A stretch of 64,000 bases of DNA from Valencia hispanica (lineage: Eukaryota; Chordata; Actinopteri; Cyprinodontiformes; Valenciidae), in the NCBI GenBank assembly GCA_963556495.2, contig OY747716.1, positions 10,201,071 to 10,265,070 of the forward strand. The letters run 5' to 3'. Both the position numbers and the translations under genes were made by a program. How positions within the stretch are numbered: position 1 is the first letter of the stretch; every line of letters begins with the position of its first letter. This document shows, one piece after another, positions 20,924 to 31,689 of this stretch. The notes under the pieces were generated by a model. It saw only the letters and a list, made by a program, of their open reading frames with translations, was not told the origin of the DNA and made no database searches.

Positions 20924-21639
20924 TACCAAGTAGAAGCCCAACATATTTACTTTCACAAGTGGAGCACTAAGGCATTTGCTATAGTACTCCACTTGATCTA
21001 TATGTGTAAGAAATATTTTTTTGAAATTTATTTCGGGGTTTTCTTTTAGATATTATGGACAAACAGAAGGAAAAGAAAGGGCAAAAAAGAAAGAAGATGA
21101 AGAGAGGTAGGAAAAAAGTTACAAGGGAGAGGGTGAACTGAAGATTTAAGAGAGGAAGGAGAATAAAGAAAATACAAGAGAACATCCTCGTCACCTTCTA
21201 CACCTGCAGGACAGCAGAGAGAGGAAGAAAATGATAAAGACAAACCAAACATGATGAACTGAGAGCTACTCAATCACAACCCACAAACAGATATATAACT
21301 ACAACAACCGTGTCACTAAAAAGCTCATGGTACTAATTTTTACAAGATGTATTTGTGGTAACCTCAGCCCAAGAGTACAACTGTAAACACCAGAATGCCC
21401 ACACCTGTGTGGGTGTGTATGAGCATGCTGGTGCATATAAGGTTTCTCAATACGAGTGTTCAATAGCTGGTGTGAGGAGCCAATAGATCTACCTTCCAGG
21501 AATCGATGCAGACACAAAGGAGATCGAAGCCATAGACATCCAAAGGACTGCCAGAAAACAGGAGCTCCAGTAGGACCAATGCAGGACTGCCGCAACCCCC
21601 CACATAGAGGAGCATATATATATCTATATAGATATAGAT

Positions 21640-21965
21640 ATATGTATAGCTTTGCCTTTGTTAAGATCCAAAGAGCTGTCCGAGGCCTTCCAAAAGAAGA
21701 ATGTTGCACCTTATGAGTCTGTTAGTGGTTTTAAAAAGGACGTAAAATAATTTGACTGGGCCATTCCATTGCATGGGAAAAAGTCTAGAACTGGTGGACA
21801 TTCAAAATAAATGCCAACTTGTTCAGGTCTGACCGTCAAAGCAAGTTCACCCTGAAAGCAGACTAATAAATGCTAAAAGAAGTTTCCAGAAACCCTGAAA
21901 TGTCATCTCAAGAAATAGCAGGTCCTTCCAACTGCTGATATGAACAAAAAACATGCCTGTACAAT
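21640..21965 (+). pseudogene. Tc1-like transposase fragment
   Basis: Frames around 21860-21935 encode EVSRNPEMSSQEIAGPSN-like text typical of the second helix-turn-helix region of Tc1 transposases, preceded by LRSKELS (21665). Stops and frame changes interrupt it. A decayed copy. Confidence 0.5.
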
Positions 21966-22611
21966 CTCTTTGTGATTGTAACTTTGATTGTAACTTTTAT
22001 GGGACGTGAACAAGGGATTAACTTTTGCCCCCTAAGGAAATCAGAGGGAAGACTAGGGTTTGCCAGAGAGAAGTATGAGAAAACTTGTGTTGGCAGCCTG
22101 ACTGGTTAATAAAAGCCACATTTTCAGTCCCGTCTGCTTTTACCGGTAGTTATTCATCCACTGAAATATACACAAGTAAACATGGACACCCAGTTAATAG
22201 ATGGATTTTTAATACACAAACATGTTTTCACCGAGGATCTTTAAGAGTGTGCATTTGTGCAATTTTAAACTGTTATCACTACGGCTGTATACAAAATAGA
22301 CCAAGGTGTATTTCCAAATTTATTGTGAGGTAACACAAAAAGATGGAAAACCCTCCATCTCTCCTAGGAGGCTCCATAGAGAACGTAGACGAAAAACAGT
22401 ATTTCTGAAATAAAGTTCTTTGAATACACAACTCTAAAACTGAATTATTTGGATACAGATGAAATGTTAGATAAACAGAATAGAGCATTCCAGGATATTA
22501 ACCTCTTACTTTTTGGAACATAGAGCTAGAAGAGCCAGAAAACACATTTTTTGAGTGAGTGAAACAAGGTTATATCTAGTTTTTACAATTAGATCACTTC
22601 CCTTTCCAAAG

Positions 22612-22612
<1 letters not shown>
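21966..22612. other. No feature seen
   Basis: No supported frame or repeat ends; sequence ends in an AT microsatellite. Confidence 0.3.

Positions 22613-22667
<55 letters not shown>
22613..22667. repeat. (AT)n microsatellite
   Basis: Pure AT run of about 55 bp. Confidence 0.95.
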
Positions 22668-22670
<3 letters not shown>

Positions 22671-23560
22671 GGGTCTACTTTTCCCCCCACATGACTGCTC
22701 CTCAGATCATCATGTTTTAATTTGAATCAATGATCATTTTAAAATTGAGCGCTTTGCGTTACTTTCCTGTCATTTGCAACCGAAATAAGGATAAGGTTTT
22801 TACAGACAAAGGAGTGTTTGATCCGTTCTGCTCTTTGACAGAGCACATGAAAAAGGAATTCCCTGACATTTAAGTTCAAAACAGGCCACTGGCTGTTTCC
22901 ATGCTGCGTTGATTTGAGGCGTTTGACCATGTAGTACCTGGATGGATGCTTTTATGTTGTTAACTATACCATCAAATATAGATTGAGCCTATGTTTGTTC
23001 AGCCATCACAGACAGAACATGATGTCAGTACTTGGAATTCAAAGGTCATCCTGCAATATACCATCACTATTACTTCTACAGCAGAACCTATTGTTACAAA
23101 CAACTATTTTCCTCTGCCTGCTGGTAAATTGAATAGCTCAAAGCTAAACGAGTGTGAAACCTCAACATGATCCCTGTGAACATTAGGGTCACAGGTCACC
23201 CAGTGGAATAGACACAAAAGACGAACAGCCGCGCACACACACACTACTACTGTACCCAAGTGGGATTTAGATGGACCAACTAACCTAATGTGCATGTTTT
23301 TTTGACTGTGATGAGGAGAAAGAGAGGAGATGAGGGGTCCATCGTATAGTTGAGCCCCAGATTCAGGAGGAACAGTGTGGTTTTAGGAACACTGGACCAG
23401 CTCGACGTACACCCTCAGCAGTGTCCTGGAAGGTGCATAAAAGTTTGCCCAACCAGTCTACATGTGTTTTGTCGTAAAATAAGGCAGTCGATCGACAGGC
23501 AAATTGGTGCAGTGTCTGCAGTGATGTGAGCACTGTACTGGTCTGTGTTGGTAAAGAGAG
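22668..23560. other. No gene seen
   Basis: No long frame. AACCTAATGTGCATGTTTTT at 23281 and GCCTAACATGCATGTTTTT at 23815 begin two related blocks (each followed by GTGA..GAGGA..AGAGAGG), so a local duplication spans 23280-23860. Confidence 0.35.
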
Positions 23561-23569
23561 AGCTGAGCC

Positions 23570-24050
23570 AAAAGGCAAACCTCTCGATTTGCCCCTCGAT
23601 CTACTATCCCAACCTCATCCATGGTCACGAGCTCTGGGTGGGGATTGAAAGAAAGAGATTGCAGATATAAACGGCCGAGTAAGTTTCCATTGTAGGATGT
23701 CTGGGCTCTCCCAGAGAGGTTGGATGAGAAGCTAAGTCATCTAGTTAGGATGCCTCCTGGACGTCTCCCTGGTGAGGCAAGTTCCAACAGCCAGGGGCTT
23801 AGAGAGACCAAGTAGCCTAACATGCATGTTTTTGTAATGTGAGGAGGATGAAGAGAGGCACGTCCCACCAGGAGGAGACCAAGAGAAAGACCAAGGACAA
23901 ATTGGAGGGTCAATGTTTCTGGGAAAGCCTTGAGATTCTCCCAGAGGAAATCTCCAAAGAGGCTGGGGAGAGGGCAGTCAGTGTTTCTCTACTTAGGCTG
24001 CAGCCCCTGCAGCCCGATCCCAGATTAAACAGAAGACAAAAAAATAACGG
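23570..24050 (+). pseudogene. RTE/Rex3-like LINE 3' fragment
   Basis: CCATGGTCACGAGCTCTGGG, GCCTCCTGGACGTCTCCCTGG, CACGTCCCACCAGGAGGAGACC and AGATTAAACAGAAGACAA follow the order of a common fish LINE C-terminus (the MPPGRLPGE..RPTRRRP stretch). A block of about 50 bp with the ATGCATG motif interrupts it near 23785-23855. No intact frame. Confidence 0.5.
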
Positions 24051-24770
24051 TATGATAATGTCAGACAGTGAGAAAGTCACCTAACTATTAACTAGAGTCC
24101 ACAACTGTAAAATTTATTCACAGTAAATATTGGGCTATTCTGTGAAGGACTTCGTTTTTTCTTAGACATTGGTGAACAAGTAGCATCAAGAAGAGAAAGG
24201 AACACAGCAGACAGAGAGAACAGTGTGAAAAGGTATAAACACATTGTTAGGTCTTTAAACAGTCTCCAAAGCTTTGAACATCTCACATTGTTTAGTGATC
24301 TAAACATGGAAACAGTACGACACTGCTGTAAACCTACCTAGACGACAATCCATCTAACCTAGAAGACCTTGTAAAGGAGAGCATTAATAAGAAAATCCGT
24401 CAAGAGACTCTTGGTAACTCTGGAGGAACTAGAGAGATCCACAGCTCGGTTGGGAGTATCTGTGTACAGGACCCCTGCTTAGTCGCTGTTCAGTATAAAA
24501 AAATTTCATTTAGAATGTATCTCCAATTTACTTTTCCTATTTGTTTATGTTTTGTAGAGCATACATAAAATATTCCAAAGAAAATGCAGCTTGGGAAGCT
24601 GAATACCTAGTAATGCTACTTGACATGCTATTGACTAGTGTTTGGAAAGCAGACAATCTAGAAGTGACATTCATGGTGATTGGCTGTACTCCCAATAGTG
24701 GAGATAAGGAAGACTAAGGATGTTAGCTTCTGCAGGTTTCTGATGTGTGTAATAATGCATATTAAGGGAT
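24051..24770. other. No feature seen
   Basis: No supported frame, terminal repeats or tandem repeats. Confidence 0.3.
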
Positions 24771-24772
24771 AA

Positions 24773-25328
24773 TGTCAGGATTCAGTGGTTGTGTGCTGGA
24801 GGTTGGTGTCTTGTCTCCTCCGGTGGTCGGCCGTTCCTTGTCCGACCCACTCCGAGTCCCCCTTGGTCAGCCTCCACTCTTGCTCTCCCCTGGAAAGACT
24901 CTTACCATACTCATCGTTTTCAAAACTCAATCAGGACAGCCTGCCTTTCCACCCTCCATCGCTCCACCTGCAGAGAGAGACTGGATCACCCTTCCACTGA
25001 ACCACCATCCCCAGCCAACCTCAAGCCACTGCGTCCTGCTTACCTCCTCTAAGTCTGGAAACTTCCATCTGTCACGTAAGCCAGCAGCCTCAACATCCTT
25101 CTGTTCTCAAAATCCACCATTGCCCTGCCCAACTGCTTACCTGTTCCCCTCTCCAGTCATCCACGCCAAGTGATCCGCCCCTGACTTCTGCCTTCCATCC
25201 CGTGGTTCTAGCCCGCCAGAGTTTGCTCCGGACAACTTCCCTGTTTTAAAAAATAAACGCTTTGAAACCTGTCAATCGCTGTCTGGTGATTGTCGCCCTT
25301 GAGAGTCGCTAAAACCTTCGGCATGACA
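24773..25328 (+). repeat. Solo LTR
   Basis: TGTCAGGATTC to TCGGCATGACA with flanks GATAA (24768-24772) and TATAA (25329-25333), 4 of 5. AAAATAAACG near 25250 is a plausible poly(A) signal, as expected near the R/U5 border. The open frames across 24772-25200 follow from its C-rich composition and carry no domain. Confidence 0.65.
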
Positions 25329-25659
25329 TATAATTGGTGTTTGAACTGTTAAAATAGACAGTTATAGCCATTTTTAAAAGGGAGTCTCAAGGATTTGCAG
25401 ATTTTAGCTATTCAATGGCAGTTGTGGTCCCTAACCTCTGCAAATTTAGGAGGTGGGGTGGGTGGGGGTTCTGCATTACCTGTATTACCTGTGACCTCTA
25501 TGGCAGGAAGAAAGCCATAAGAAGTCCTGTTTGTTGGATCAAACCCAGCAGGTTACATGGAGTCACTGACTTGCAGCATTCACTCCTCCTGGATAAGAAT
25601 GTAGCGATAGCTGAATGTTGATTGCATTGTTTTGCTGACTTTGCAGCAGCAATCCCACA

Positions 25660-26886
25660 TACACTGAAAAAGGTGATACTTTGAATTAATTTAAATAAAT
25701 TACTGTAATTTCTTACACTTAAATTTATTCGTTTTTCACAAATTACATTTATGATTCAGTTGAACACGTACATTTTGGTTTAATGTAAATCAATTTTGTA
25801 TTTTAAGACAAAGCAAAACATTTGCTTTCAATCAAAGTAAAAACATTATTAATTACAAGCCCATAAACAATTTTTTTCTCTTTTACAACTTATTTTTTCA
25901 ATTTGGGAAAACCTAAATATTACATCCAATTATAAATTTTACTTTGGAATAAACTAATTGAATTGCTGTAATTATGTTACATGCAATTTTTTACATTTTT
26001 CTCAAATAAAATTTCTGATTCAGTATTTTTAATTATACCATGATCAATATATTTTCTTTAGTCACAAGCCAAAGTATTGATTACTTAGATATACAATGAT
26101 ATTTTTTGCCTTATAAAAAACTGATATATCACCTTAAACAAAATTTCATTCCCTACAATATAGGACTAAAATTCACTGAACAGATTGAAGAGAAAACTTA
26201 AAAAACATTAAAATTCTCTTCGAAAGACGGTTTATTTTTGATGACTTTGAAATAGGCATCACCTCAAACTCACAATCATCAGCCAGGAAAGTATGCTTTT
26301 TACACACAAAAAATAAGAACTTATGTAAAATAAAATAAACTTTTCAACATGTTTTTTAAACCTTATGAAAAACATCAATTCACATGCGCATCTTAACATG
26401 TATAACTGGTTGTACTCAAAGGCTGTTCCCTTGCATCAAGTTTTAAAGTATAAAAATAGAGTTTTACAGTCCATCATATCAAATCTTTGCTGACAAAAGG
26501 TATGAATATCATCATTTTAAACCATTATAAATGCAAGGAAGTCACAAAAAGAATAAACCAAGGATACATACACACACACACACACACACACAGTTGCTAT
26601 GGATGCTATGAACCAAGGCAGTTCAAGAAAAAAAATAGGAACCATTACTAGTGCTCTTGCTGATCACTCTTAATTTAGCATCATTAATATCAGCGCCACA
26701 ATATTTATAGAACAGAAAGAATTCTATTAACAGAGTATATAAGAAATGAAAGCCTGTTTTGAATCAAAGCTGTTTTTCTCTTATTAATAAGGACCCCTAA
26801 CATTATCCTGGGATGTATTTGAACACAAACGCCTAAAACAGATCAACATCCTGTATCCAAATGTCTTTCTTTGAGCAACCCCATAT
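25660..26886 (-). other. AT-rich 3' flank or 3' UTR of the gene ending at 26887
   Basis: Starts ACACTGAAAAAGGTGATACT, a MITE-like end seen in fish, then 1.2 kb of AT-rich sequence with a CA microsatellite (26572-26592). Several minus-strand AATAAA matches occur (for example near 26330). The true poly(A) site cannot be chosen. Confidence 0.3.
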
Positions 26887-27195
26887 TTAGAGCTTGACAC
26901 TCAGACTGCACACTCTGCGAGTCATTTTCTTCGGCTCCACTTCCATGAATATTTTCTGCAGTGCATCACAAGTGTGTTTGAGCTCACCTGGATAGCTCAA
27001 ATTTAGAGCATATATGAGGCCAAATAAGAGGGCACAACCATGTGCAACTGATGGCAGTTCATTAAGCACCTCCGCACCGTCAATGATGATGCCTACGTCA
27101 CGTGGTGGCTGTAACGGATCCTCCTCCTCTCTGATGACAAACACAGCCATTGTGCACTGTTGAAGCTGTCTTTCGGCATCCTCCTTCTCACCAAC
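26887..27195 (-). CDS. Terminal exon of an uncharacterised fish multi-copy gene (SAMD3-like group)
   Basis: Preceded by an acceptor TGTGTTTTGTCAG, the exon opens VGEKEDAERQL and runs 102 codons to TAA. Its pattern (MAVFVIREEE.., DVGIIIDG, ALLFGLIYALNLSYP, LKHTCDALQKIFMEV) matches the C-terminal end of a gene family that is heavily duplicated in teleosts and usually annotated as uncharacterised or sterile-alpha-motif-domain 3-like. Function unknown. The joining phase is 0 and fits the exon at 28801. The stop and the splice signals are intact, so this may be a live gene whose 5' exons are not in view. Confidence 0.6.
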   Translation of the reverse strand, partial: VGEKEDAERQLQQCTMAVFVIREEEDPLQPPRDVGIIIDGAEVLNELPSVAHGCALLFGLIYALNLSYPGELKHTCDALQKIFMEVEPKKMTRRVCSLSVKL

Positions 27196-27721
27196 CTGAC
27201 AAAACACAACACATTTACTGTATAAAAGGCTACTCTGTATGTATGCACACGAGTATGTCTCCCCTTTGTGTAGCAGGGAGTGATTTAATCATACAGCAAA
27301 AGACTTTTTCTCTCAGCTGTAGCAAACTTGTAGCGGACAGTTACTCCGTTTCTGCCTGTGATTTTAGATATTTTCCTTTGGAAGGGTGCTCTTGTGCTAC
27401 TCTGATTGTCAGGTGAATAAAGAAGTACCATTTCTGTTGTACTTACATTGTGTTTATTGTGGCGCATCTCATTAAATTCCATATTTGTATTTTCTTCAGT
27501 GATAGATAAAAATATGTTATCATTGCATAGTTTTACGATTATGAGATTATGATGAATGGCTTGTGTGTTTGGTAATGGATAGTCAGTCACTCATCTGTTA
27601 ATTGCTCCATGGGGAGCAGATGTGCACTTTGAGAGCACTTGTTTGCTGACCAGCAGATGGCGCTTTTGGACCTTATAACTCACCTTTTTGACAAATATTT
27701 GTTGATTTATATATTACAATC

Positions 27722-28732
27722 TAGTGCTGGGCAGTAAACCGATTCATACCGAATACCGTTATTTTTTTTATGATATGAATTTTTCATAAACCCCAATACC
27801 AGTGTGCAGCGTACAAAACGTTGGGAACACAGAGCGGCGGAACGTCGCGCCGCCGGACGTTGTTTGAGAGGGGGCTGTTTTCCAGTTGCACCAAACAGAG
27901 AACACAGTCTGTTGAGCGTAGTAATCTCATTATGAAATGATGAATTATTAATTATTACTGAAACGGAAGAACTTGTACCGAAAAGAAGAACGGTGTCTGT
28001 TGTGTGGAAGTTCTTCGGCTTAAAAAAAAAAAAATCAGAGGTTGATCAAACAACATTCTGCAAACACCGTCGGGCTAAAGTTGTAGCCGCAGGAGGCAGC
28101 ACAAGCAGTTTGCTTCACCACGTCAGCCACAAGCACATCCTAGAACATAAAGAAAGCATGAAAGTACGATCTGCTTCCTCCACGTCTGTAGGGAAAGTTG
28201 GCACAGCAGGAGAAAAGGCGAGTCAGATGTCACTCAGAGACACGTTTTCTTGGGGGGCCTCCGACAAGATAAGCAAACGGTGGAATGGCATTACAAACGC
28301 CATCATCATTCTATTTATTTGTTTCAATATTATTTATGGATGTTGCCTTAATGAATCTTCAGTGGATAAAGAAGAACATGTTTTTTTTTTGTTTTTTTTG
28401 TTTCACAACTTGCACAATAAAGAGTATTTATTAATTTATTATTTTGTATTTTACTGCAACACTCCTGCATTCTCATTCCTTCCCTTTATTAATACTAATC
28501 TGGACATTGTTTTTCTACAATTTTTTACAAATTTTTTATTCCCTCCTCATGACAGTAAAATATGTCATTCTAAGCTAATTTATTGCAGTAATTATTCTCT
28601 AAATTATTAGACAATGAGGCTAATACCCAGTCGTTCTTGAAATAAAAAAAAGGATACCGTCAAATACTGTGAAACCGATATGATTTTGAAAAATACCGTG
28701 TTATCAATTTTTGGTCATACTGCCCAGCACTA
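27722..28732 (+). mobile_element. hAT transposon, internally deleted, in the intron
   Basis: Perfect 8-bp target duplication TTACAATC (27714-27721 and 28733-28740) and inverted ends TAGTGCTGGGCAGTA establish a hAT insertion. It lies in the intron between the exons at 28801 and 27195, on the opposite strand. It retains only the N-terminal BED finger of the transposase. Confidence 0.9.
27993..28250 (+). pseudogene. hAT transposase N-terminus with BED zinc finger (damaged)
   Basis: The frame reads VVWKFFGLKK.. then TTFCKHRRAKVV and LLHHVSHKH, the order of a BED finger (W/F aromatic pair, C-x2-C, H-x3-5-H). The second zinc-binding Cys is Arg (CKHR). There is no ATG in frame near the start; the frame begins with GTG. 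After about 85 codons the resemblance ends and the frame runs on in AT-rich sequence. A non-functional remnant. Confidence 0.65.
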
Positions 28733-28800
28733 TTACAATCACATACATACTTCAGTTAGGATTGTCTCAAGCTTAAGTGCATAAATGCATAACTTCTTAC

Positions 28801-28871
28801 CAGAAACTCCTTGATGAGTTTTTGTACATCTTCCCCGAGGTAAAGGATGAGGCACTTCAGCAAACACTCTC
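28801..28871 (-). CDS. Upstream exon of the same minus-strand gene
   Basis: Frame ECLLKCLILYLGEDVQKLIK-EFL ends in phase 0 at a donor GTAAGAAG (28800 downward) and joins in frame to the exon at 27195. The peptide has the leucine-rich 'YLGED..LIK' look of the family's penultimate exon. The 5' edge is uncertain: the nearest acceptor-like AG at 28872 has a poor pyrimidine tract, and stops lie further upstream in frame. Confidence 0.45.
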
Positions 28872-29034
28872 CTTAGGGTTACATCAAGGCTCTGGGTAAG
28901 TGCAAACATAAACAATTCAAAAATCAAAAATAAACTGTGCTACTTGACTGAAGATGCAAACATGAAAATGCATCAATGGAAACTTAGACTTGCAGTAATT
29001 GTCCAGTAATCGAAACAAATGGTTTGCGCAAACT

Positions 29035-29413
29035 ATTTTACAATGCCAATCCTTTTTTACAATGCCAATCCTTTTTTACAATGCCAATCTTTTTTTACAA
29101 TGCCAATCTTTTTTTACAATGCCAATCTTTTTTTACAATGCCAATCCTTTTTTACAATGCCAATCTTTTTTTACAATGTCAATCTTTTTTTACAATGCCA
29201 ATCTTTTTTTACAATGGCAATCCTTTTTTACAATGCCAATCCTTTTTTACAATGCCAATCCTTTTTTACAATGCCAATCTTTTTTTACAATGTCAATCTT
29301 TTTTTACAATGCCAATCTTTTTTTACAATGTCAATCTTTTTTTACAATGCCAATCTTTTTTTACAATCCCAATCTTTTTTACTATACTAATCTTTTTTTC
29401 AATGCCATAATTT
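29035..29413 (+). repeat. 19-bp tandem array, left arm
   Basis: About 20 units of ACAATGCCAATCTTTTTTT with C/T and G/T variants. Because 19 is not a multiple of three and no unit supplies a stop, all three plus-strand frames are open and encode the same 19-residue cycle. These frames are artefacts of the repeat. Confidence 0.95.
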
Positions 29414-30013
29414 TTTTCAGCTTCATTCAGGTGATACTGTTTTGACGCTTGTGTGTGCACGTGCATGAGGGGCGGGGCTTCAGCCCCCCATATGTTTGCA
29501 GGAAGAGGCAGGAGGGAAACTCCGACTGTCTGAGGCGAGACGCGAGAAACATCAGGACATTTACATTGCTAATAATGTGGTTTGTGGAAGAAAAAAAGAC
29601 ATAAACGGTTTCTTCTCAGTTTCTTCTACTGACCAGTAGACTAGGAGTCTTTGTGATAAAGTTTTATGCTTGTGTAGCCTGTCTTTGTTGGAGGTTCTCC
29701 TCATTACAGACAGTGTGGCATGAAGGGATGTAAATACACACTATATATACGATATTAAATAACTGTATTCATTTCAGATCCACAATACATATTTACAATA
29801 TATTTTAATAACGTTAACAAATCCATTAAGACTGGAGTAAGCAAAGCTAACAACACTGACAACTCGTTTTTTTTTTATTAGATTGCAAAACGTAATTGTG
29901 ACACACACTCTAAACCAGAAGGTGGCGGTAATGCGCGCCGACTGCCATGGCAAACTGAGAAGAAACCGTTTATATCTTATTTTTTAATTATTATTATTCC
30001 ACAAACCACATTA

Positions 30014-31030
30014 TGCTTTCTGTACACCTAGAGACTTTGAAATGATTTAGAAAAGATTCTTAAAGATTATCAGCTCACATCTAAAGACTTGGGTTAACAG
30101 TTTTTTAGTCTCAGACTAAAGATTTCATAAACACTGAATCTGGTTGGGACACTATTTAAGACTACACCTAGGCTATTTTAGCTTCCCGCAAAATTCCTCC
30201 CATTATGCTCAGCATTATACAGTTTCTTTATGTGCGAATGTTGTAGCATTCTTTGCCAAGTTTAATGTTATGTCAAATAAAGACTTGCATTCAAAGTGGG
30301 TACTGTATCATCAAGTAACTGGTTAACTCATATCTTTTTAATGCAAGGTGTTTATGCTGTACCACTTGCTCCATGCAGATGCACAGATAGCGCTGGTTTG
30401 TGCCTGTATTCCAGGGGGCAAGGTTGGCATACACTTTTTAATTTATGGCCCATTACTCAGCCATGGAACACAAATATTGTATTTGTTGTGTATAGACCCT
30501 GCCAGGCTCCATAGGTGGGTACAAAACTGTTATTTATAAATATGACACCTATGTTTATAGCCTACTTTCCCGCAGGAACAAAATAAATTGATATGTGGCA
30601 AGGTGCAAGACGACATCATAAACAGGACTCGAACCCACCATCATCGACAATGTAATCCTGCTTATTAACCATTGTTCCATAGCAGTAAAGTACAACCCAA
30701 AACAGCCAGGGTAGCCTACACTGTAAGCGGACAGGACCCCCACACAGTCACATAGTTGAATGAACGGAGGGAATAGATTACGAGTCCATGCGCATGGTTT
30801 AATAAACCGAGGGTAAAGATTCTTACCCCTCAAAAATTATTTCTGCACCTGACCCCTGCCGGGATCTGTAGCTTTGTGCTTCCTCTTGTGTGAGAACAGC
30901 TTTATTGGTTGCTAATTGATTTACGTCACAACGACTACACTAGGACTTGCGATAATATCAAACATGTTTGATTCAAAAGACTACAGAAAGACTGTCATAA
31001 ATCGGGTCCCCAACTGCAGATTATCACCTT
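30014..31030. mobile_element. 1.0-kb insertion in the right arm with 15-bp target duplication
   Basis: CCACAAACCACATTA occurs at 29999-30013 and again at 31031-31045, and the left arm has it once, so this is a true duplication. A 15-bp duplication suggests LINE-type (target-primed) integration. The insert contains a tRNA-like block (30620-30690) and no long frame. There is no obvious poly(A) or short-repeat tail at either end, which is unusual for a LINE-mobilised element. Confidence 0.6.
30620..30690 (-). repeat. tRNA-like SINE promoter
   Basis: On the minus strand, a box-A-like ATGGAACAATGGTTAATAAG precedes a box B GGTTCGAGTCC (30624-30634) at about tRNA spacing. The acceptor stem does not pair, so this is a tRNA-derived sequence, not a tRNA gene. 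Confidence 0.6.
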
Positions 31031-31194
31031 CCACAAACCACATTAGAAGCAAAGAAAATGTTGATTCCACTCGGACAGTCGGAGTTTCCCTCCTGCCTCG
31101 TTCATGCAAACATATGGGGGGTCTGAAGCCCCGCCCCTCATGCGCGTGCACACACAAGCGTCAAAACAGTATCACCTGAATGAAGCTGAAAAAA

Positions 31195-31560
31195 ATGATG
31201 GCATTGAAAAAAAGGATTGACATTGTAAAAAAAGATTGGCATTGTAAAAAAGGATTGCCATTGTAAAAAAAGATTGGCATTGTAAAAAAAGATTGGCATT
31301 GTAAAAAAGGATTGGCATTGTAAAAAAAGATTGGCATTGTAAAAAAGGATTGCCATTGTAAAAAAAGATTGCCATTGTAAAAAAAGATTGGCATTGTAAA
31401 AAAAGATTGGCATTGTAAAAAAGGATTGCCATTGTAAAAAAAAATTGCCATTGTAAAAAAAGATTGGCATTGTAAAAAAAGATTGGCATTGTAAAAAAAG
31501 ATTGGCATTTTAAAAAAAGATTGGCATTGTAAAAAAGGATTGCCATTGTAAAAAAAAATT
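31195..31560 (-). repeat. 19-bp tandem array, right arm (inverted)
   Basis: About 19 units of AAAAAAAGATTGGCATTGT, the reverse complement of the left-arm unit. Variants (GGATTG, TTGCCATTG) occur in a different order from the left arm, so the arms are not being copied exactly from each other. Confidence 0.95.
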
Positions 31561-31689
31561 TCACTTTCAATACAAAAATTTGCAGTAAAATACAATTTAA
31601 CTTTGTAGAGTTCTCCATCACATTTTCAGGATGGACCTCTGTCTTCAAAGGGTCCCCATGATGCGGAAGACGTCATGCCTCGTGCCTGA

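Larger units (their letters stand above)
18880..21290. mobile_element. Older Tc1-related repeat, split by a Tigger element
   Basis: 18880-19075 has antisense Tc1-like text (TGACCAGAGCACCTTCTAC). Sequences flanking the Tigger insert (GTCCTGTCTGGCAGTGTGGC on the left; TTTGCTATAGTACTCCACTT on the right) are contiguous, inverted, at 62840-62950. Both copies continue into an A/G-rich stretch encoding Lys/Glu-rich peptide (21055-21250 here, 62535-62792 there). The family itself is not identified. Confidence 0.45.
29035..31560. mobile_element. Foldback-like element with 19-bp repeat arms
   Basis: Left arm: tandem 19-bp units (29035-29413), then a unique arm containing GGTGATACTGTTTTGACGC, GAGGGGCGGGGCTTCAG and GGGAAACTCCGACTGTC, to about 29625. 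The same order appears inverted on the right: 29950-30013, an insertion (30014-31030), then 31031-31194 and tandem units 31195-31560. Removing the insertion leaves arms of about 590 bp around a loop of about 325 bp. Long inverted repeats made of tandem units are the hallmark of foldback elements. No transposase is present. A 9-bp direct repeat TTGCAGTAA lies outside both ends (28991 and 31580) but not flush with the arms. Confidence 0.6.

Noticed and set aside
24772..25173. 133-codon Pro/Ser-rich frame
   Set aside because: Lies within a solo LTR and reflects its C-rich composition; three frames overlap.
29035..29413. CRISPR-like array
   Set aside because: Units are contiguous with no unique spacers, and the context is a vertebrate genome.
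28999..29445. Overlapping 120-150-codon frames with FFYNANLFLQ repeats (and mirror frames at 31138-31648)
   Set aside because: They arise from a 19-bp repeat without stops, open in all three frames. No protein is supported.
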